Source: Acidisoma silvae
GTDB lineage: Bacteria; Pseudomonadota; Alphaproteobacteria; Acetobacterales; Acetobacteraceae
Length of the DNA stretch: 64,000 nucleotides
Direction of reading: 5' to 3'
Assembly (NCBI RefSeq): GCF_020618775.1
Contig: NZ_JAESVB010000009.1
Location: 62,001 to 126,000 of the forward strand
The notes under the pieces were generated by a model, which searched no databases, was not told where the DNA came from, and was given only the letters and a program-made list of their open reading frames with translations. Shown in pieces: positions 62,835 through 64,000 of this stretch. Made by a program: the position numbers and the translations under genes. Position 1 is the stretch's first letter. The number at the start of each line of letters is the position of its first letter.

Positions 62835-64000
62835 TCACATGGGCCGACGCGTGTGCCAATCGGTGACCGACTGAAAGGCATGGCCCGCACGGCACAGCAG
62901 ATCTTCTGCGCAGTGACGGCCGATCAGTTGCAGGCTAAGGGGCAGCCCTTCCTGGTCCATACCGTTCGGCAAAGTGATCGTCGGACTGCCGGAAAAGTCG
63001 AAGGGCGCGGTAAAGCGCAGGATACGTTCCAGGACATTCGGATCCTTCCCATATTCGCCCATCCTGGAAAGACTTGGGATCGGCACTGGCATGGTCGGGA
63101 CCAGGATAAGATCGACTCTCTCGAAAAGGGTTTTGAGGGCGCCGGAAAAGGCCAGCCGCTCATGATAGATATCGCCGAGTTCCAAACCGCTGACCGTCAA
63201 TCCTTGTTCAATCAATGCCGCAAGGTCCGGTCCATACTCGTCCTGTCGGCTCGGATAGGTTTCGCGATGGGCCAGAGCCGTCTCGACTGAACAGAATGGT
63301 ATCCAGCCGCGCACAAGCTTCCTGGTCGGCGGCATGACAACCTCCTGGATAACCGCCCCGAGACTGACCAGAACCTTTTCCGCCTCGGCTAATGCCACGA
63401 CAACCTGCGGATCGATCTCGTCACTGACGAAACGCCGGTCGATCCCGATAGTCAGTCCGCGAATATTGTCGCCGAGATGGCTGAGGTAATTGGGCACAGG
63501 ATCTGGCAGCGTCGTCGGGTCATTGGCATCGACGCCAGCGATGACCCCGAGCAGCGCCGCACAATCCGCAGCGCTGCGCGCCATCGGGCCGATATGGTCC
63601 AGCGAGGCGGCAAGTGTGAAAACGCCATGCCGACTGACACGCCCCCAGGTCGGCTTGATACCGGTCAAGCCGCAGGTCGCTGACGGGAAGCGGATCGACC
63701 CGCCAGTGTCAGAGCCGAGCGATCCGTAGCAGAGGCCGGCGGCGGTTGCGGCGCCTGACCCTGTGGAGGATGAGCCCACCCAGTGATCATGGCTCCAGGG
63801 GTTCAGCGGCCCGGGATTCTCAGGATGATGGCTGGTATAGGCGCCCTCCGTCATGCTGAGCTTGCCTAGGATGATGGCGCCTGCCTGCTCCAGCCGATCG
63901 ACAACGGTCGCGTTATAATCGGGCGTCCAGTCACGAAAGAGCTTTGTCCCGGCACCGGTCGGCGCAAAAACCGTGTTGCAGAGGTCCTTGACCGCGATCG
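62835..64000 (-). CDS. Amidase-signature family hydrolase (5' end beyond window)
   Basis: About 388 residues of an amidase/GatA-type enzyme; the frame continues through the window edge. The catalytic triad is visible: Lys in VAVKD-like IAVKDLCNT (codon at about 63987-63989), the cis-Ser in VGSSSTGSGAA, and the nucleophile Ser in SDTGGSIRFPS. The C-terminal half has DLILVPTMPVPIPSL and LPLSLQLIG. It is complete where the remnant at 4002 is broken, but the two are not close copies. Substrate unknown; it converges on the sulfur island. Confidence 0.88.
   Translation of the reverse strand, partial: IAVKDLCNTVFAPTGAGTKLFRDWTPDYNATVVDRLEQAGAIILGKLSMTEGAYTSHHPENPGPLNPWSHDHWVGSSSTGSGAATAAGLCYGSLGSDTGGSIRFPSATCGLTGIKPTWGRVSRHGVFTLAASLDHIGPMARSAADCAALLGVIAGVDANDPTTLPDPVPNYLSHLGDNIRGLTIGIDRRFVSDEIDPQVVVALAEAEKVLVSLGAVIQEVVMPPTRKLVRGWIPFCSVETALAHRETYPSRQDEYGPDLAALIEQGLTVSGLELGDIYHERLAFSGALKTLFERVDLILVPTMPVPIPSLSRMGEYGKDPNVLERILRFTAPFDFSGSPTITLPNGMDQEGLPLSLQLIGRHCAEDLLCRAGHAFQSVTDWHTRRPM

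Noticed and set aside
1-64000. CRISPR arrays, insertion sequences, prophage
   Set aside because: No spaced short repeats, transposase motifs or phage structural genes other than the phage-like T6SS parts.
4002-64000. The amidase remnant at 4002 being the other part of the amidase at 62835
   Set aside because: The 62835 gene has its own complete C-terminal half; the two C-terminal sequences are only distantly similar.

Overview
The window comes from a GC-rich Gram-negative bacterium, most likely an alphaproteobacterium and plausibly from the Acetobacteraceae/Rhodospirillales. This rests on codon usage, an imp-type type VI secretion (T6SS) gene order as in Rhizobium, and alphaproteobacterial-looking versions of OpgH and of the pterin-like gene cluster. 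The taxonomy is an inference. I see no IS element, prophage, CRISPR array or replication origin.

Layout. (1) 1-2565: the tail of a type II secretion operon (gspF-H-I-J; gspG and gspK are not at their usual places), then a small bc1-type Rieske protein with a Tat-like start. (2) 2574-4697: a C69 peptidase (secernin-like), head to head with an amidase remnant that has lost its catalytic half. (3) 4764-28842: a T6SS locus. hcp and an unrecognised hcp-linked protein lie on the minus strand. Divergent from them is a 16-gene plus-strand run: tssA, tssB, tssC, a second tssC, tagJ, tssE, tssF, tssG, a Ser/Thr kinase, vgrG, a DUF6931-like gene, an FHA gene, tssK, tssL, tssM, tagF and a PP2C phosphatase. 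Between the two arms are a sigma-54-like promoter and a perfect 16-bp palindrome. clpV, tssJ and a PAAR gene are absent from the locus. (4) 29137-29212: tRNA-Ala(UGC). (5) 29309-33498: a sugar-lactonase-like amidohydrolase with an iron-type alcohol dehydrogenase, then an ECF sigma / anti-sigma / cytochrome b561 operon. (6) 33742-36877: a reductase, a GT4 glycosyltransferase, a QueD/PTPS homologue that has lost most catalytic residues, and a BchC-like dehydrogenase. They look like a pathway for an unknown, possibly glycosylated, pterin-like molecule. (7) 36905-42480: OpgH glucan synthase and a complete YehZYXW (OsmF) osmoprotectant-type importer.

(8) 43142-62718 is about 20 kb of plus-strand genes that look like an organosulfur-scavenging island. 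Two ribose-type (CUT2) ABC transporters are combined with four sugar-type binding proteins (two families, each present twice), three DszC/SfnB-like flavin oxidases, two DszA/NtaA-like FMN monooxygenases, an SsuD-like sulfonate monooxygenase and a cytoplasmic LVIVD beta-propeller with histidines spread over its blades. The simplest reading is uptake of a polar, possibly sugar-like, organosulfur compound followed by stepwise C-S oxidation to sulfite. A short Cys-Arg-ending leader peptide precedes the first transporter. No flavin reductase is present. (9) 62835-64000: an amidase-signature enzyme on the minus strand, cut by the window end.

The most novel-looking parts are the sulfur island with its mismatched transporter class and propeller protein, the degenerate pterin-type cluster, and the hcp-linked unknown protein.
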